Assembly: GCF_023278085.1 (NCBI RefSeq)
Contig: NZ_CP066265.1
Coordinates: 3,180,001-3,244,000, forward strand
DNA length: 64,000 bases
Source of the DNA: Pseudomonas syringae
GTDB taxonomy: Bacteria; Pseudomonadota; Gammaproteobacteria; Pseudomonadales; Pseudomonadaceae
Direction: 5' to 3'
This document shows, one piece after another, positions 44,572-58,217 of this stretch (the stretch's first letter is position 1; the number at the start of each line of letters is the position of its first letter). The notes beneath the pieces are model-generated. The model did not search any database, was not told where the DNA came from, and worked only from the letters and a program-made list of their open reading frames with translations. A program made the position numbers and the translations under genes.

Positions 44572-45432
44572 TCAGCGCAGCAACTCGCTTTTCACGCGTT
44601 CCAGCATGAACCGGCTCGACGCGTCGGCGCGCTCTTCCCAGGCGAAAACCGCCACGGTGGCGATGCCGTCGAACTTGAGGTCCCTGAGCGTCGAGAAAAA
44701 CGCGTCCCAATTGACCTCACCCTGGCCGATGTCCAGATGCTGGTGCACCGTCGCCGTCACGCCGGGTGGGTTGACGATATAGCGCAGGTTGGAGGACGCA
44801 CGATGATTGAAGGTATCGGCGATGATCAGGTGCGTGAGTTTGTCGCCGGCATACCTGAGCATGGAGGCAATATCTCCCACGCCGTCATCGTAGAAAAAAG
44901 TGTGCGGCGCGGCGTACAGGTAGTTGATCCAGTCGCGGTCAAGCCCACGGATGATGTCCACCGACTCGTTGTTGCGCTCGCAGAAGTCATAGGGGTGCGC
45001 CTGAATATCGAGCTTTATACCTTCGCGCTCGAAATGCGGCATCAATTCGTCCATGGACTTCATGAACTGATTTTCACAGACCAGTGCGTGATCGGACTGC
45101 CCGCTGAACTCAGTGTTCATCAGGTCGCAGTCCATCTCCACGGCCACTTGAATGGCTCGCTTCCAGTTGCGAACCGCTGCAATGCGCAGGTCTTCGTCCG
45201 GCGCCGCCCAGTGGTACAACGGCAGCAACGAAGAGAGTTTCACACCCGCATCACTCAGGGCTTTGCGAAACTCCCTGATCCGCGCCCTGTCCACGCGCGG
45301 GTATTTGTAAAACGGCATGAAGTCTTCACGCGGCGACAGTTCTATGTAGTCGTAACCCAGCTCCGCGGTTTTATCGACCATCGCCCGCAGGGGCAGATGG
45401 CGGTACATGTAAGGGTCCAGTGCAATTCGCAT
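44572..45432 (-). CDS. iolH: IolH-like sugar phosphate isomerase/epimerase (TIM barrel)
   Basis: A 286-residue xylose-isomerase-like TIM barrel. The N-terminus [38 protein letters not shown] matches the IolH group, with later metal-type residues in DIQAHPYDF and [12 protein letters not shown]. The start at 45432 follows GGGAGG. IolH has no firmly established step in inositol catabolism. It lies between iolG and the frameshifted oxidoreductase gene, in the same direction, so it is probably cotranscribed. Confidence 0.82.
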   Translation of the reverse strand: MRIALDPYMYRHLPLRAMVDKTAELGYDYIELSPREDFMPFYKYPRVDRARIREFRKALSDAGVKLSSLLPLYHWAAPDEDLRIAAVRNWKRAIQVAVEMDCDLMNTEFSGQSDHALVCENQFMKSMDELMPHFEREGIKLDIQAHPYDFCERNNESVDIIRGLDRDWINYLYAAPHTFFYDDGVGDIASMLRYAGDKLTHLIIADTFNHRASSNLRYIVNPPGVTATVHQHLDIGQGEVNWDAFFSTLRDLKFDGIATVAVFAWEERADASSRFMLERVKSELLR

Positions 45433-45484
45433 GATGCCTCCCTGTTATTCTTGTCGAGAGATGTCTCGGTTGCCGGAAAAACTG

Positions 45485-48495
<3,011 letters not shown>

Positions 48496-48539
48496 GTTCG
48501 CACCTTGTTCTTGTTTGAGGTGGTCTGGATCCGTTGAAT

Positions 48540-49370
48540 TCAGTGGCGTTGAGCTACCGCGCGGGACACATGCGCCATGCTCGCCGAGAGCGCCGGAGCG
48601 ATATCGTCCAGCGCATGGACACTTTCGGCAAACGGCTCAAAAGACAGGTGCCCCTGATAGCCACCGTCCAGCAAGCGCTCGATCTGCGCGGCATTGCCCA
48701 GGATGTCAGCGTCACCCACCAGCACGCGATGACCGTCGCGAATGCTGTTGAGCGGTGCCTGTGCATCCTCGACACCGGAGATATGTACCAGACCGGTCAG
48801 TTCCGGGAACAGCTCGACTTCGCCGGCCAGATGGTGATGGAAGGTGTCATGCACCAAGCGGTAGACATCCAGCCCGCCGACGGCCCTGATCGCGTCTACC
48901 GCCTGACGCTTGAAGCGCAACGCGCACTCTTCGAAACCCAGCGGTTCGACGAAGCCGAGAATGCCGTGATCCCGGAGGATCGGGGCCAATGCGGTCAATG
49001 CCGTGCGTAACCCCGAAGCGCGCTGCGCAGCGTTACGCGGATCGGAACGGTCATTGAGCGGGCACAACACCAGCCCCCGCGCGCCGCAATCACGAGCGTA
49101 TTGCGCCAGCTTTATTGCCTGCGCACTGCGTTCGTCATCCCAGACATCAAACGGGTACAGCGCATTGATGGACAGAACCTGCACGCCTTTGCGCGCACAG
49201 AGCTCACGTACAGCCTCCGGTGAGGTGCCGTCTTCAATCTCGATGCCTTTGAGGTCGTTGCGAATCTCGATGGCGTCGGCACCCAGGCTGATGGCCATGT
49301 TTAAAAAGGCCTCCAGCGAAAGGCGCGGTGCAGCCATTCGGTTCAGGGCGAAGCGCAGGGATTGATTCAT
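48540..49370 (-). CDS. iolI: IolI-like TIM-barrel isomerase
   Basis: A 276-residue xylose-isomerase-like TIM barrel. [15 protein letters not shown] resembles the IolI start, and [26 protein letters not shown] supply metal-type acidic and His residues. IolI interconverts inosose isomers in Bacillus; that role here is inferred. The ATG at 49370 has GGAG upstream, while the frame continues open to 49706 over the neighbouring gene. It sits between mmsA/iolA and iolD. Confidence 0.8.
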   Translation of the reverse strand: MNQSLRFALNRMAAPRLSLEAFLNMAISLGADAIEIRNDLKGIEIEDGTSPEAVRELCARKGVQVLSINALYPFDVWDDERSAQAIKLAQYARDCGARGLVLCPLNDRSDPRNAAQRASGLRTALTALAPILRDHGILGFVEPLGFEECALRFKRQAVDAIRAVGGLDVYRLVHDTFHHHLAGEVELFPELTGLVHISGVEDAQAPLNSIRDGHRVLVGDADILGNAAQIERLLDGGYQGHLSFEPFAESVHALDDIAPALSASMAHVSRAVAQRH

Positions 49371-49422
49371 TATTCTTGTTCTCCGCAACATTCCATTGAT
49401 CAAAGCGACCCGTTGATAAACG

Positions 49423-50925
49423 CTACTTGGCAGTCGGCATACTGAATTCAGGCCCTTTGGCGATGCTGTCGGGCCAGCGCTGCATGACGCTCTTGTAGCG
49501 GCTGTAGAAGCGCAGGCCTTCTTCGCCGTAGGCATGGTGATCGCCGAACAGCGAACGCTTCCAGCCACCAAACGAATGCCAGGCCATGGGCACCGGAATC
49601 GGCACGTTGATACCGACCATGCCCACCTTGATGCTGCGGGCGAACGCACGGGCCACGCCGCCATCGCTGGTGAAGCACGACACACCGTTGCCGAACTCGT
49701 GGGCATTGATCAGCTCGACCGCGCTGGCGAAATCCGCCACATGCACGATGCCCAGCACCGGGCCGAAGATTTCTTCCTTGTAGATCTGCATCTGCGGCGT
49801 AACGTTATCGAACAGCGTCGCCCCGACGAAGAAGCCCTGCTCGGCACCCGGCACACTGAAGTTACGGCCATCGACAATCAGCTTCGCGCCTTCTTTCACG
49901 CCCTGATCGATGAAACCCTCGACCTTGGCCTTGTGCACGGCAGTCACCAGCGGCCCCATGTCCGAATCGGCCTGCATGCCATTGCCGACCTTGAGCTGGT
50001 CGATGCGCGGCAACAACTTGTCGATCAATTGCTGGCCCACGTCACCCACCACCACGGCAATGGAGATGGCCATGCAACGCTCACCGGCCGAACCGTAAGC
50101 CGCGCCGATCAAGGCGTCGGCGGCCTGATCCAGGTCTGCGTCGGGCATCACGATCATGTGATTCTTGGCCCCGCCCAGCGCCTGCACGCGCTTGCCGTGG
50201 GCGGTGCCCTGTTGATGGATGTACTCGGCAATCGGCGTCGAACCGACAAACGAAATGGCTTCGATGTCAGGGTGTTGCAACAAGGCATCAACCGCCACCT
50301 TGTCGCCCTGCACCACGTTGAACACGCCGTCAGGCAACCCGGCCTCTTTCAACAATTTCGCCATCAGCAGACTGGCGGATGGATCACGCTCGGACGGCTT
50401 GAGAATGAAGCAGTTACCGGTTACCAGCGCCATGGGGATCATCCACAGCGGCACCATGACCGGGAAGTTGAACGGCGTGACCCCGGCGCAGACGCCCAGC
50501 GGCTGACGCAGGTTCCAGTTATCGATGCCACCACCGATGTTGTCGCTGAAATCACTTTTCAGCAGGCTGGGCGCGCCGCAAGCAAATTCGACGATTTCGA
50601 TGCCGCGTACCACTTCGCCGCGCGCATCGGACAGCACTTTGCCGTGCTCGCGACAGATGATCTGCGCCAGCTCGTCGTGGTGCCGGTCCAGCAACTCCTT
50701 GAACTTGAACATCACCCGCGCCCGGCGCAGTGAAGATTGATCGGCCCAGCCAGGAAAGGCTGCTTTGGCCGCCGCAACCGCTTCGTCCACCGTCTGGACG
50801 CTGGCCAGCGCCACTCGCGCCTGAACCATGCCGATAGCCGGGTTGAAAACCTCGCTGTAGCGCTGCCCATCGCCGTCGCTCAGGTGTCCGTTGATGTAAT
50901 GACCAATCACCGGTGACTCGCTCAT
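49423..50925 (-). CDS. mmsA: CoA-acylating (methyl)malonate-semialdehyde dehydrogenase
   Basis: A 500-residue aldehyde dehydrogenase that converts malonate semialdehyde (end product of inositol breakdown) to acetyl-CoA and CO2. Visible are [15 protein letters not shown], the cofactor loop [12 protein letters not shown] and the catalytic Cys in [14 protein letters not shown]. The start at 50925 is eight bases after GGAG; the in-frame ATG at 50931 is only two bases from it. In this cluster it acts as IolA; similar enzymes also serve valine degradation. Confidence 0.93.
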   Translation of the reverse strand: MSESPVIGHYINGHLSDGDGQRYSEVFNPAIGMVQARVALASVQTVDEAVAAAKAAFPGWADQSSLRRARVMFKFKELLDRHHDELAQIICREHGKVLSDARGEVVRGIEIVEFACGAPSLLKSDFSDNIGGGIDNWNLRQPLGVCAGVTPFNFPVMVPLWMIPMALVTGNCFILKPSERDPSASLLMAKLLKEAGLPDGVFNVVQGDKVAVDALLQHPDIEAISFVGSTPIAEYIHQQGTAHGKRVQALGGAKNHMIVMPDADLDQAADALIGAAYGSAGERCMAISIAVVVGDVGQQLIDKLLPRIDQLKVGNGMQADSDMGPLVTAVHKAKVEGFIDQGVKEGAKLIVDGRNFSVPGAEQGFFVGATLFDNVTPQMQIYKEEIFGPVLGIVHVADFASAVELINAHEFGNGVSCFTSDGGVARAFARSIKVGMVGINVPIPVPMAWHSFGGWKRSLFGDHHAYGEEGLRFYSRYKSVMQRWPDSIAKGPEFSMPTAK

Positions 50926-50952
50926 GTGCATGACTCCGAAGCAAAAAGGGGA

Positions 50953-51762
50953 TTAAAGATCCAGCAGCCAGCTGTGCTGCGGATCGTTATTGAACTGCCA
51001 GGCGCGCGTGGGGCCGGCCATGACGTTCAGGTAATAGGATTCGTAACCATAAGGCACGGAAACCGGGTGATAGCCCCTGGGCACGGTCACCAGATCGTTG
51101 TTTTCCACGGCCATGGCCTGATCGATGCTGCGATCGTCGGTGTAGACGCGCTGAAAAACGAACCCCTGAGGCGGGTTGACCATGTGGTAATAGGTTTCTT
51201 CGAGAAAGCTCTCGTGCGGCAGGTTGTCCCTGTCGTGTTTGTGCGGCGGGTAGCTGGAAGAATGCCCGGAGGGCGTGCGCACCTCGACCACCAGTAGCGA
51301 ATGCGCCGGTTCGGTATCCGGCAGAATGTCGCACACATAGCGGGTATTGGCGCCTTTGCCGCGCACGCTGCGCTTCATGCTGCCGGGCAGGATCAACCGC
51401 GCCGGAAGCTGTTTGTCCGCATCACCCGGAGCGCGGCACACCCCCAGATGCACCGGCCCGCGAGCAACGAGCTCAACCTGACTGTGCGGTGGCAGGTAAA
51501 CCGCAAACGGTGACTTTTCTTCAAACACTGACTGTCGGTCGCCGATATTTTCCCAACTGAAAGCGCCCTGCCCTGGTGCTTCGCCACTGACACTGACGTG
51601 CCCGCCAAGCAGCACCACGCACAGCTCGTCTTCTTCGGCGCTCAGAGACAAACGCTCGCCACCCTCCAGCCTGTAAGCAGCAAAGCCCACGTATTCAAGG
51701 ACGCCTGGTGCAAGCGCCACGATGTCGCGGCCCTGGGGTTTGCTTTTGGTCAGCAGACTCAT
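50953..51762 (-). CDS. iolB: 5-deoxy-glucuronate isomerase
   Basis: A 269-residue bicupin that isomerises 5-deoxy-glucuronate to 2-deoxy-5-keto-gluconate. The HSSSYPPHKHD segment contains the metal-binding histidines and LEETYYHMVNPPQGFVFQRVY is characteristic of IolB. It lies 27 bases before mmsA and 13 bases after iolE in one transcript. Length is typical. Confidence 0.94.
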   Translation of the reverse strand: MSLLTKSKPQGRDIVALAPGVLEYVGFAAYRLEGGERLSLSAEEDELCVVLLGGHVSVSGEAPGQGAFSWENIGDRQSVFEEKSPFAVYLPPHSQVELVARGPVHLGVCRAPGDADKQLPARLILPGSMKRSVRGKGANTRYVCDILPDTEPAHSLLVVEVRTPSGHSSSYPPHKHDRDNLPHESFLEETYYHMVNPPQGFVFQRVYTDDRSIDQAMAVENNDLVTVPRGYHPVSVPYGYESYYLNVMAGPTRAWQFNNDPQHSWLLDL

Positions 51763-51775
51763 GATTCAATCCTCC

Positions 51776-52681
51776 TTATCGCGCATCCGCCAGCAACTGG
51801 CGCAGGGTGTCATAGCCTTTTTTGGCGTACACGTAACTGGGCGCGACCGCCGGGTCCTGCTCGGCCTCGACCACCAGCCAGCCGCTGTAGTCCGCCTGTA
51901 GCAGCACCTTGAGCAGCGCCGAAAAATCGATGTCGCCGTCGCCCGGCACAGTGAACGTGCCGTTGATGATGCAATCCGGAAAGCTCCACAGATTGTTGCG
52001 TGCCAGTTGCACCACCGGCTTGCGCACATCCTTGAAATGTACGTGACAGACGCGCTCGATATGCTTGCTCAACACCTGCAAGGGCTCACCGCCGCCCATG
52101 TAGCAATGCCCGGAATCGAACAGCAGCCCGACTTCATTGCCGGTCAGCGCCATCAGTCTGTCGATGTCCTGAGGCGATTCGATGTAGGCGCCCATGTGGT
52201 GGTGATACGCCAGACGCACACCGTGCGAAAGCGTGAAACGCGCCAGCTCGGTGAGTTTTTCAGCGTACTCGCGCCAGGCTTGATCGGTGTGAAAACGCGG
52301 TCGTTCCACCAAGGGGATACGCTGGCCCTGAATCGAGTCGGCGACTTCGCCATACACCAGCACCGACGCGCCGTTTTCGGCCAGCAACTGCACATGTGGA
52401 GTAATGGCGTCGATCTCTTCGGCCACCGAACGCTGCGCAAGACGGCTTGAATACCAGCCGGACACCAGCGCCAGGTCATAGGGCCGCAGCACATCGCCGA
52501 CGCCCTTGGCGTCCTTGGGAAACTTGCCGTTGAGCTCGAAACCTTCATAACCGATGGCTTTGCCCTCGCTCAGCGCGGTGCTTAAAGGCGTCTCTCCACC
52601 GAGGGCCGGCAAATCGTCATTGCTCCATGAGATCGGGTTGATGCCGATACGAATCTTGGGCGTAGAAGCTGAAACAGGCAT
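51776..52681 (-). CDS. iolE: inosose dehydratase
   Basis: A 301-residue TIM-barrel metal enzyme that dehydrates scyllo-inosose to the trihydroxycyclohexane-dione. IRIGINPISWSNDDLPALGG is a hallmark N-terminus; LAYHHHMGAYIE, LLFDSGHCYMGG and CHVHFKDVRKPV contribute metal ligands. It is second in the operon, 45 bases after iolC. A usual length for IolE. Confidence 0.94.
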   Translation of the reverse strand: MPVSASTPKIRIGINPISWSNDDLPALGGETPLSTALSEGKAIGYEGFELNGKFPKDAKGVGDVLRPYDLALVSGWYSSRLAQRSVAEEIDAITPHVQLLAENGASVLVYGEVADSIQGQRIPLVERPRFHTDQAWREYAEKLTELARFTLSHGVRLAYHHHMGAYIESPQDIDRLMALTGNEVGLLFDSGHCYMGGGEPLQVLSKHIERVCHVHFKDVRKPVVQLARNNLWSFPDCIINGTFTVPGDGDIDFSALLKVLLQADYSGWLVVEAEQDPAVAPSYVYAKKGYDTLRQLLADAR

Positions 52682-52726
52682 GGCTGCACCTTTTTGTTGT
52701 TATCGCAACATCAGTTCGAGAAAGGG

Positions 52727-54664
52727 TCAGGCGCGGCTTTCGCGCCAGGACTCGATCAGCCAGTTGAACGTGCCTTGCACCTGGCTGACCAATGCTGCAT
52801 CGTCGATTTCTCCGGCCATCCAGGCCCGGCTAGGCTCACGAAAAATTGTCCGGCCCACGGCAAAGCCCTTGCAGGTATGGCTGTGGCGAGCCTGCGCAAA
52901 CCCTTGCGCAAGCTCTTCGACCGGCGCATTGAGGCCCAGCAGCACGACGCCACGGCAATACGGATCACGCTGTTGAATAAGCTCATCCAGTTGCTGCCAG
53001 ACCACCGCACTCTGCGCCTCGATCTTCCACCAGGCGGGATAGATACCCAGGTTGTACAGGCGCTTCACGGCACGAACCATCACATCCGGATAAGACGACG
53101 GATGATCCTTGGGCGGGATGATCTCCAGCAGCAACTCATGGCCGCTGACTTTCGACGCGTCGTACAGCGCCTTGATCTGCGCTTCCTGTTCCAGGCGCAG
53201 CATCGGTTCGTCGTCAGGGTGATATTGCACCAGGCACTTGATGATCTGCTCCTGCGGCCAATTGATCAGATTGCTGCCGATGGAGCGGCCCTGCTCGAAC
53301 GCCAGCGGCCTTGAACCCTGCACTTCCACAGGGCGCGCGATCCACCAGCCTCGCCCGGTGGCAGCGTTAAGTGCATCCTGGCCGAAGCGTTGATCCGCAA
53401 GCACGCCCACGTCAGCTTCGATGCCCCGTTTGTGCAAGTCGGCTTCCACTCGCTCCACCGCTTGTACAAACAGGTTTTTGAGCTCGCTGATGCTGTTCAG
53501 ATCACGTCCGGCCTGCTGCGCCAGTTCGACCAGCTGGCCGCGGTGATCGAACGCGAATATGAACAGTTGTTTCCATTGTTTGCGCGGCACGCTGACCTGA
53601 TGCAGGCGTTGCAAGGCAACATCCTGATCCGGACGGGTAATCGGCTCGGGGCTGTTGAACAGGTAATCGAGTTCGGCAGGCGTCGGCATTGCAGGCGCAC
53701 ACGCATGGCGCGAGACCACCAGCCCGCCGCAGGCATTGGCCAGCTGGCAGCAACGTTCATCGCTGGCATCGTTGAGCCAGCCGCTGAGGAAACCGGACAT
53801 GAACGCATCACCAGCGCCCAGCACGTTGAGTACTTCAACCCGGACTCCCGGGTAGATCGCACCGTCCTCAAGCCGCGCCGGAATGGCACCGTGAATCACC
53901 GTGCAACCTTGTGGGCCAAGTTTGACCACCAGCGTCGCGGCGGTCAGTTCGCGCACGGTGCGCAAGGCGGCGAGCAGGTCGTCGGCACCACCGGCAATCA
54001 AAAATTCTTCTTCGGTGCCGACGATCAGGTCGAAGCGCGGCAAGATGCGCTGCACATGCTGACTGACTTGCTGATCGGCGACAAAACGCGTCTCGCCATC
54101 GGCCTTGCCCGCCAGCCCCCAGAGCACCGGCCGATAGTCGATATCCAGGACCCGTTTGACGTTGTGTTTTTCCGCGTAATCCAGCGCCTGGCTGCTGGCC
54201 TTGAACACCTGCTCGGTGGAGAAATGCGTACCGGTGATCAGCAATGCCTTGCTGGACGCCAGCTGTTGCTCGTCGATGTCTTCTGCGCGCAGTGCCATGT
54301 CGGCGCAGTTTTCGCGATAGAACACTAGCGGGAACGTTTCCCGGTCTTTCAGGCCCAGCAGTACCATGGCGGTCAGGCGTTCGGCATCTCGTTTGATGGC
54401 GCTGACATCGCAGCCTTCACGCGCCAGCGACTCGATCAGAAAGCGCCCCATGTGGTCGTCGCCCACCCGGCTGAGCATGGCTGTTTTCAAACCCAGCCTG
54501 GCCGTACCGAAGGCGATGTTGGCGGATGAGCCGCCGAGGTATTTGGCGAAGCTGGATACATCTTCGAGTCGTGCGCCCACTTGCTGCGCGTAAAGATCGA
54601 CGCCCAGGCGTCCGAGGCAAATCAGATCCAACTGACGCCCAGTGGCAAAGCGAGTCTGGCCCAT
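52727..54664 (-). CDS. iolC: 5-dehydro-2-deoxygluconokinase fused to a DUF2090 domain
   Basis: A 645-residue two-domain protein. Residues about 1-330 are a PfkB-family kinase (LGGSSANIAFGTARLGLKTAMLSRVGDD; catalytic LNVLGAGDAFMSGFLSG) that phosphorylates 2-deoxy-5-keto-gluconate. Residues about 345-645 are a DUF2090 TIM-barrel domain (FIFAFDHRGQLVELA...). Since no separate iolJ aldolase is present, the second domain probably performs the aldol cleavage to dihydroxyacetone phosphate and malonate semialdehyde (inference). It is the first gene of the catabolic operon, divergent from the RpiR regulator. Confidence 0.93.
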   Translation of the reverse strand: MGQTRFATGRQLDLICLGRLGVDLYAQQVGARLEDVSSFAKYLGGSSANIAFGTARLGLKTAMLSRVGDDHMGRFLIESLAREGCDVSAIKRDAERLTAMVLLGLKDRETFPLVFYRENCADMALRAEDIDEQQLASSKALLITGTHFSTEQVFKASSQALDYAEKHNVKRVLDIDYRPVLWGLAGKADGETRFVADQQVSQHVQRILPRFDLIVGTEEEFLIAGGADDLLAALRTVRELTAATLVVKLGPQGCTVIHGAIPARLEDGAIYPGVRVEVLNVLGAGDAFMSGFLSGWLNDASDERCCQLANACGGLVVSRHACAPAMPTPAELDYLFNSPEPITRPDQDVALQRLHQVSVPRKQWKQLFIFAFDHRGQLVELAQQAGRDLNSISELKNLFVQAVERVEADLHKRGIEADVGVLADQRFGQDALNAATGRGWWIARPVEVQGSRPLAFEQGRSIGSNLINWPQEQIIKCLVQYHPDDEPMLRLEQEAQIKALYDASKVSGHELLLEIIPPKDHPSSYPDVMVRAVKRLYNLGIYPAWWKIEAQSAVVWQQLDELIQQRDPYCRGVVLLGLNAPVEELAQGFAQARHSHTCKGFAVGRTIFREPSRAWMAGEIDDAALVSQVQGTFNWLIESWRESRA

Positions 54665-54785
54665 GGTGGCTCCTGTTATTTTTATCAGCCTGGAGTGCGC
54701 ACATCAGGTGCACGCGCTGCCTTTGTGAATGCAGCCTAAAACGTCGCGAACCATCAATCAATATTTATTCTATAATTATTTTTAG

Positions 54786-54799
54786 TGGAATATTTTTTC
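54786..54799. promoter_or_regulatory. IolR-type operator between iolC and the RpiR gene
   Basis: GGAA-TATTTT-TTCT matches GGAA-N6-TTCC with one change, inside a strongly AT-rich divergent promoter zone (54750-54800) that also holds TATAAT-like sequences. The location suits repression of iolC and autoregulation. Confidence 0.55.
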
Positions 54800-54933
54800 T
54801 ACATCGCTCGTCATGCACTGTCACAATCTGCCAGCAGGTGAGATATAGTCGCCAGTGCTGCCGAAAACCGCCTCTATCATCAGGGACGCGGACCGATGCG
54901 TGCCCCGACAGAACAAGCAGAAAGGATTTGAAT

Positions 54934-55842
54934 ATGACCAGCGCCGATCCGCCTACTCTTGCCGAGGCGACTGTCGACATGCCACCCAACAGTGCCGAAG
55001 GTCTGCTGCGCTTGATCACCGATGAATACGACAGCCTGCCCCGCCAGCTCAAGCGTATCGCCAGCTACATGAGCCAGCAGAGCGACCGGATCATGGTCGA
55101 CCGGATCAGCGATATCGCCCGCGAATGCGAGGTTCATCCGTCCGCCATCGTGCGCTTTTCGCAGCGCTTCGGGTTCAGTGGTTTCAGTGAAATGCAGGCG
55201 CTGTTTCGTGAGGCTTACACGCACAAGACCACGCCGGTGCAGAACTACCAGCAGCGCATCCGCAGCATGATCGCCAACAAGTCGCAAAAAGCCAGCGCCG
55301 GCGATCTGGCCCGTGAATGTGTGGATGCGACCCTGTCCGGGCTGGAGCGGCTGAGTGCGGAGCTGGATGACGTCGAGTTCGAAAAGGCCGTGGATCTGGT
55401 GGTCAACGCCGACAATATCTATGTGGTGGGTGTGCGGCGCTCGTTTGCGGTGGCGGACTATCTGGTTTACAACCTGCAACACACCAACAAACGCATCCAC
55501 CTGATTTCAGGGCTGGGCGGCAGTTATCGCGAGCAGATGCGTAGCGTGCGCGCCAATGATCTGGTGGTTGCTATCAGCTTCACGCCCTACGGCAAGGAAA
55601 CCCAGCACTGCCTGCGCATCGCCCAGCACCATCAGGCCAAGACACTGATCATCACCGACAGCAACCTGTCACCACTGGCCAAGCGCGCCAACTCGGTATT
55701 ACTGGTCAACGAAGGCAGCTCATTCGCCTTCCGCTCTTTAAGCGCAACACTGTGCCTGTGCCAGGCGCTGTTCATTGCAGTGGCGTATCGTCTGGAGCTG
55801 AAGGTTGACGAGATACATGAACAGGTGGGGTTTGATGATTAA
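54934..55842 (+). CDS. RpiR-family regulator of inositol genes (IolR-like)
   Basis: A 302-residue regulator. An N-terminal HTH_6 domain spans about residues 22-95 (SDIARECEVHPSAIVRFSQRFGFSGFSEMQ), and a C-terminal SIS sugar-phosphate-binding domain covers about 140-275 (VVGVRRSFAVADYLVYNLQ; VVAISFTPYGKETQ). RpiR-type IolR proteins repress inositol genes until an intermediate binds the SIS domain. The start at 54934 follows AAAGGA. It is divergent from iolC; operator-like sites occur at 54786 and 43354. Confidence 0.9.
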   Translation: MTSADPPTLAEATVDMPPNSAEGLLRLITDEYDSLPRQLKRIASYMSQQSDRIMVDRISDIARECEVHPSAIVRFSQRFGFSGFSEMQALFREAYTHKTTPVQNYQQRIRSMIANKSQKASAGDLARECVDATLSGLERLSAELDDVEFEKAVDLVVNADNIYVVGVRRSFAVADYLVYNLQHTNKRIHLISGLGGSYREQMRSVRANDLVVAISFTPYGKETQHCLRIAQHHQAKTLIITDSNLSPLAKRANSVLLVNEGSSFAFRSLSATLCLCQALFIAVAYRLELKVDEIHEQVGFDD

Positions 55843-55894
55843 GGGCCGGGATCAGTCTCAATGATCGGTTAGTCCGCCTTGGCGAACGAGGTCG

Positions 55895-55933
55895 CTCCCA
55901 CAGGGAGCCGTGTGGACCCGGTATCTGTGGGAG
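55895..55933. repeat. REP-like palindrome with CTCCCACAG arms
   Basis: CTCCCACAG (55895-55903) and CTGTGGGAG (55925-55933) are inverted around 21 bases. This is a common type of Pseudomonas intergenic palindrome and differs from the GACGCAGAGCG family. It lies between the convergent regulator and YbhN genes and may act as an mRNA end. Confidence 0.7.
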
Positions 55934-55971
55934 TTCCGCATTGTTCACGAAGCAGCCGGTGCGCCATGCAC

Positions 55972-56970
55972 TCAGGACTTCGCTTCTTCACCCATCCGTT
56001 GCTGGTTCTTATCACCCATTTTCTTCGCGCGCTTTTCCAGTACCAGGTACACCACCAGTGCCAGCAACAAGGGCAGCAGGAAGTAGATGGCGCGGTAGCC
56101 GATGAGCGCGGCCAACAGGCTGCCTTTTGAGAATTGATGCGAGAGCAACGTGATGAACACTGTTTCCAGCACCCCTAGCCCGGCCGGGATGTGGGTGATG
56201 ACACCGGCGATGCTGCTGATCAGCAACACGCCGAGAATCGCCGGGTAAAACGCGCTGTCCGGCAACAGGGTATAAATCACTGCCGCCATCAGCGACCAGT
56301 TCAAGGCGCCCAGGCTGGCCTGCATCAACGCCTGTTTCATCGACGGCAGATTGAATTCCTGATCACGAATCGTCCATGAACGCTTTTTGGAAAACCGGCA
56401 TGCCAGCAAATAGGCGAAACACACCGCCAGCAGCCCGAAACCAATCAGTTGCAGAGTCGTGGTGCCAATCGACCATTCCTCGGGCAATTCCAGAAAGCGC
56501 ATCGAAAATACAAAACCGGCCAGCAGCATGTAGCCCAGCCAGTTGGTGATCAGGCTGAGGCTCAAAATCCGGGTGATGGTCGAAACGTCGAGCCCCAGCC
56601 GCGAATACAGCCGGTAGCGCAACGCAATACCGCCCACCCATGAGCTGAGGTTGAGGTTGAACGCATAACAGACGAACGTCACCGGCACGATTTGCTTGAT
56701 CGATAAGGTGTGGCGCGTGTAATAGCGCGCCAGGATGTCGAACCCGCAATAGGTCGCATAGCTGGCAAACGCGACAACCGCGGCAATGGCCAGCGTGCTG
56801 GCCTTGTAGGATGCCAACGCCTTCTTGACCTCCTGCCAGTCGAGGTTCTTGACCAGCAGAAACAGCAAGACCGGGACGGCAATGAAGAAAAACACATTGA
56901 AGACCCGTTTCGCCCATTTCCATTTGGCTCCGTGCGCACTTTTCGGCGCGGCGCTCGCGGCCTGGGTCAT
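55972..56970 (-). CDS. ybhN: YbhN-like inner-membrane protein (LPG synthase TM domain)
   Basis: A 332-residue membrane protein with about eight helices of the lysylphosphatidylglycerol-synthetase N-terminal transmembrane type (PF03706-like), lacking the soluble synthase part. NLSSWVGGIALRYRLYSRLGLD and ITHIPAGLGVLETVFI are conserved family segments, as in flippase domains. The ATG at 56970 has AGGAG upstream and overlaps the clsB stop (ATGA). Together with clsB and a YbhP-like gene it forms the same trio as in E. coli. A lipid-transport role is inferred. Confidence 0.88.
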   Translation of the reverse strand: MTQAASAAPKSAHGAKWKWAKRVFNVFFFIAVPVLLFLLVKNLDWQEVKKALASYKASTLAIAAVVAFASYATYCGFDILARYYTRHTLSIKQIVPVTFVCYAFNLNLSSWVGGIALRYRLYSRLGLDVSTITRILSLSLITNWLGYMLLAGFVFSMRFLELPEEWSIGTTTLQLIGFGLLAVCFAYLLACRFSKKRSWTIRDQEFNLPSMKQALMQASLGALNWSLMAAVIYTLLPDSAFYPAILGVLLISSIAGVITHIPAGLGVLETVFITLLSHQFSKGSLLAALIGYRAIYFLLPLLLALVVYLVLEKRAKKMGDKNQQRMGEEAKS

Positions 56971-58217
56971 AAGGTTTTCTCCTGGTCCATCGGGTGATTG
57001 TTCAGCTGTTGCTCTATCACTTTCGCCTCCGGCACCACATCGCCAGCGCGCAGCGGTTTGAGGCGTACGCCATGGACCGGGAACAACCCGGCAATCGCCG
57101 GAAAACGGCGCAGGAAGAAGAAGCTCAACACGATCATCGGCGCACGCCACCATTGACCGCGTGCCGCCCCTTTCAGGCTCATCTGGGTGCTGTGCGCGGC
57201 GGCAAGCTCCATCAGATGGTCCTGAAGATGCTGATTGAGTTCTGGATCACGAATGAACAGATTGGCTTCCAGGTTCAACGCCAGGCTCAACGGGTCAAGG
57301 TTGCTGGAGCCTACCGTGGACCATTCCCGATCAATCAACGCGACCTTGCCGTGCAGCGCGCGCTGTTTGTATTCGTGAATCACCACGCCGTCGCGTAACA
57401 GGTAGGTGTAGGTCAGACGCGAGCAGACTCGCACGAAGGGCATGTCTGGCTGGCCTTGCAAGATCAGCGTGACCTTCACGCCGCGTCGCGAGGCATTGCG
57501 CAATTCCCGCAGAAAACGGTAGCTGGGAAAGAAGTAGGCATTGGCCAGGGTAATCCGCTCGGTCGCGCCACGAATCGCCTCAAGGTATTGCTCTTCGATG
57601 TCATTGGTGTGCTCGCCATTGTCACGTTCGGCGAGCAGCATGCTGGCGCTTCCGGCACGATCGAGCTTGAGCGGGATCGGCGTCAGTTTCGAGCGGACCG
57701 CCTCACTGAGCATGCTCATCGCACTCTTGTGAATGTCACCGACGATAGGACCGCGCACCAGAACGGCGTAATCCTGCTTGGCGGTCAGGCCGGTGTCGGT
57801 CATGTGATCGACGCTGTAATTGATACCACCGATAAAGCCCAGTTCGCCGTCGATCACCACCACTTTGCGGTGCAGGCGGCGGAACAGGTTGGTGCGCATG
57901 CCCATCAACCGAGGGCGTGGATCGAACAGTTGAATCTGCACGCCGGCGTCGATCATGGTTCTGACAAACGTCGAACTCAGGTCAGAAGTACCGTAATCAT
58001 CCACCGTGATGACGACGTTCGCACCGTTGCTGGCGGCCTCAATCACAGCCTCTTGCAGGCCTTCGCCGATCCGGTCTTCAAAGATAATGAAGGTCTCGAT
58101 CAGTACTTCTTTACGCGCAGCGCGTATGCGCTCGAACACGCTAGTGAAGAAGTCTTCGCCATTGATCAGCAGCTCTACCGAGTTGCCATCACGCCACTGC
58201 CCTGTCGCATTTTTCAT
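56967..58217 (-). CDS. clsB: cardiolipin synthase B
   Basis: A 416-residue phospholipase-D-superfamily enzyme making cardiolipin from phosphatidylglycerol (or with phosphatidylethanolamine). Two HKD motifs are present: [19 protein letters not shown] and [21 protein letters not shown]. There is no N-terminal transmembrane pair, in contrast to ClsA, in keeping with ClsB. The ATG at 58217 follows GGAG and overlaps the upstream gene's stop (ATGA); the in-frame start at 58265 lies inside that gene. The three genes are translationally coupled. Confidence 0.92.
   Translation of the reverse strand: MKNATGQWRDGNSVELLINGEDFFTSVFERIRAARKEVLIETFIIFEDRIGEGLQEAVIEAASNGANVVITVDDYGTSDLSSTFVRTMIDAGVQIQLFDPRPRLMGMRTNLFRRLHRKVVVIDGELGFIGGINYSVDHMTDTGLTAKQDYAVLVRGPIVGDIHKSAMSMLSEAVRSKLTPIPLKLDRAGSASMLLAERDNGEHTNDIEEQYLEAIRGATERITLANAYFFPSYRFLRELRNASRRGVKVTLILQGQPDMPFVRVCSRLTYTYLLRDGVVIHEYKQRALHGKVALIDREWSTVGSSNLDPLSLALNLEANLFIRDPELNQHLQDHLMELAAAHSTQMSLKGAARGQWWRAPMIVLSFFFLRRFPAIAGLFPVHGVRLKPLRAGDVVPEAKVIEQQLNNHPMDQEKTL

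Noticed and set aside
49534..50733. 399-codon open frame antisense to mmsA
   Set aside because: The aldehyde dehydrogenase on the opposite strand is complete and well conserved.
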